Shown piece by piece: positions 5,701-6,277 of a stretch of DNA of 6,277 bases. The position numbers were made by a program, and so were the translations under genes. The notes beneath the pieces are model-generated. The model was not told where the DNA came from. It worked only from the letters and a program-made list of their open reading frames with translations, and ran no database searches. This DNA is from Bacteroidota bacterium (GTDB taxonomy: Bacteria; Bacteroidota; Bacteroidia; Chitinophagales; Saprospiraceae): positions 1 through 6,277 of the forward strand of contig JAGWYI010000258.1 in assembly GCA_018969455.1 (NCBI GenBank). The letters are read 5' to 3'. How positions within the stretch are numbered: the first letter of the stretch is position 1; each line of letters opens with the position of its first letter.

Positions 5701-6276
5701 TTACGATCGGATAAGCCGCAGGGTTTGTATCTGATTGCCTGAAATGAGGCGCAAAACATAGGCGCCTGCAGAAAAAGGCTGCATATCCAGGCCGATTTGA
5801 TTTTCGCCTGGCGCCAATTGAATCGTTTTTTCAAAAACGGATACCCCAAACATATTACACAATTCCAAACGGGCTGTTAAAGCCTCCTTGCTGTTCAAAC
5901 GCAACTGAGCCACCCCTGCGCTCGGATTGGGCCAAACGCTCATCTGATTTATGAAGGACAGCGGCGCTTGCGTACCCACCGCCAAACTGCGGATGCCATC
6001 TCCATAATAAGTTCCATATTGATGGGCCGACAACAGTCCGGCCTCATTGCCCTGTGGTTCTATTTTAGAAGTTTTAAGCCCTTGTGTATACAGATTTACA
6101 CCGGATACACTTTCCGACTCAAACAGAATTTTGTTGTCGGAAAGGTTATAACTCGGCCAACCGAGGGCGCCGTTGTTGCTTACAATTGGGCCATAATCGC
6201 CGGTTTCGGTATTGGCGCCATACACATCATACAGGTTACTGGCACTGTCAAAAACATCAAAAGCGATGATGTAGGG
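5701..6276 (-). CDS. Type IX-secreted protein, C-terminal part with T9SS type A sorting domain (5' end outside window)
   Basis: These are the last 191 residues of a larger exported protein. The minus-strand frame is open to the window edge, so the start lies beyond base 6277. Codons are numbered from 6276. The final 79 residues (about 113-191) form a Por/T9SS type A sorting domain: WPNPSAG (115-121), then alternating beta strands, FSAGAYVLRLISGNQ (about 168-182) and a short basic end, LRLIRS. Such tails direct proteins through the Bacteroidota type IX system to the cell surface or outside. Upstream, repeated motifs of the type GWPSYNLSDNKILFES resemble blades of a TolB/PD40-like beta-propeller (PSWSPDGKKIVF pattern), which suggests a propeller cargo, but only one blade is clear. 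There is no adjacent T9SS machinery gene; secretion genes are normally elsewhere in the genome. The sorting-domain call is firm; the cargo function is unknown. Confidence 0.85.
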   Translation of the reverse strand, partial: PYIIAFDVFDSASNLYDVYGANTETGDYGPIVSNNGALGWPSYNLSDNKILFESESVSGVNLYTQGLKTSKIEPQGNEAGLLSAHQYGTYYGDGIRSLAVGTQAPLSFINQMSVWPNPSAGVAQLRLNSKEALTARLELCNMFGVSVFEKTIQLAPGENQIGLDMQPFSAGAYVLRLISGNQIQTLRLIRS

Positions 6277-6277
6277 A

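Overview
The window looks like ordinary chromosome from a member of the Bacteroidota (Bacteroidetes). Three observations support this. The protein at the right edge ends in a type IX secretion (Por) sorting domain. The two best promoter candidates fit the Bacteroidota consensus TTTG-N19-TAnnTTTG rather than the TTGACA/TATAAT type. The genes also lack clear Shine-Dalgarno sequences. A Saprospirales-like member is possible, but the sequence alone does not settle that.

Layout from left to right. (1) Positions 1-882 (+) hold the C-terminal 293 residues of an M28 zinc aminopeptidase with a PDZ domain. Eight bases later comes a Nudix hydrolase (891-1490, +), probably in the same transcript. (2) After a 142-base AT-rich gap comes a eukaryotic/mitochondrial-type citrate synthase (1633-2970, +) with its catalytic His/His/Asp triad intact. 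(3) Positions 2971-3280 hold no gene but are densely packed with inverted repeats, including a pair of facing, diverged 54-base copies. (4) A CNNM/CBS/CorC-type membrane protein lies on the minus strand (3281-4591). (5) It is divergent from a stand-alone ECF sigma factor (4980-5564, +). The AT-rich region between them carries one promoter candidate for each gene. (6) The sigma gene converges on the C-terminal part of a type IX-secreted protein (5701-6276, -). A nearly perfect 60-base palindrome, probably a bidirectional terminator, separates the two.

The genes do not form one pathway. They are a mixture of housekeeping (citrate synthase, Nudix), envelope or secreted (M28 peptidase, CorC-like transporter, T9SS cargo) and regulatory (ECF sigma) functions. 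I do not see a previously undescribed system, CRISPR array, insertion sequence, tRNA or rRNA. The structures most worth a second look are non-coding: the mosaic repeat region after citrate synthase, the convergent-gene palindrome, and the two facing Bacteroidota-type promoters.
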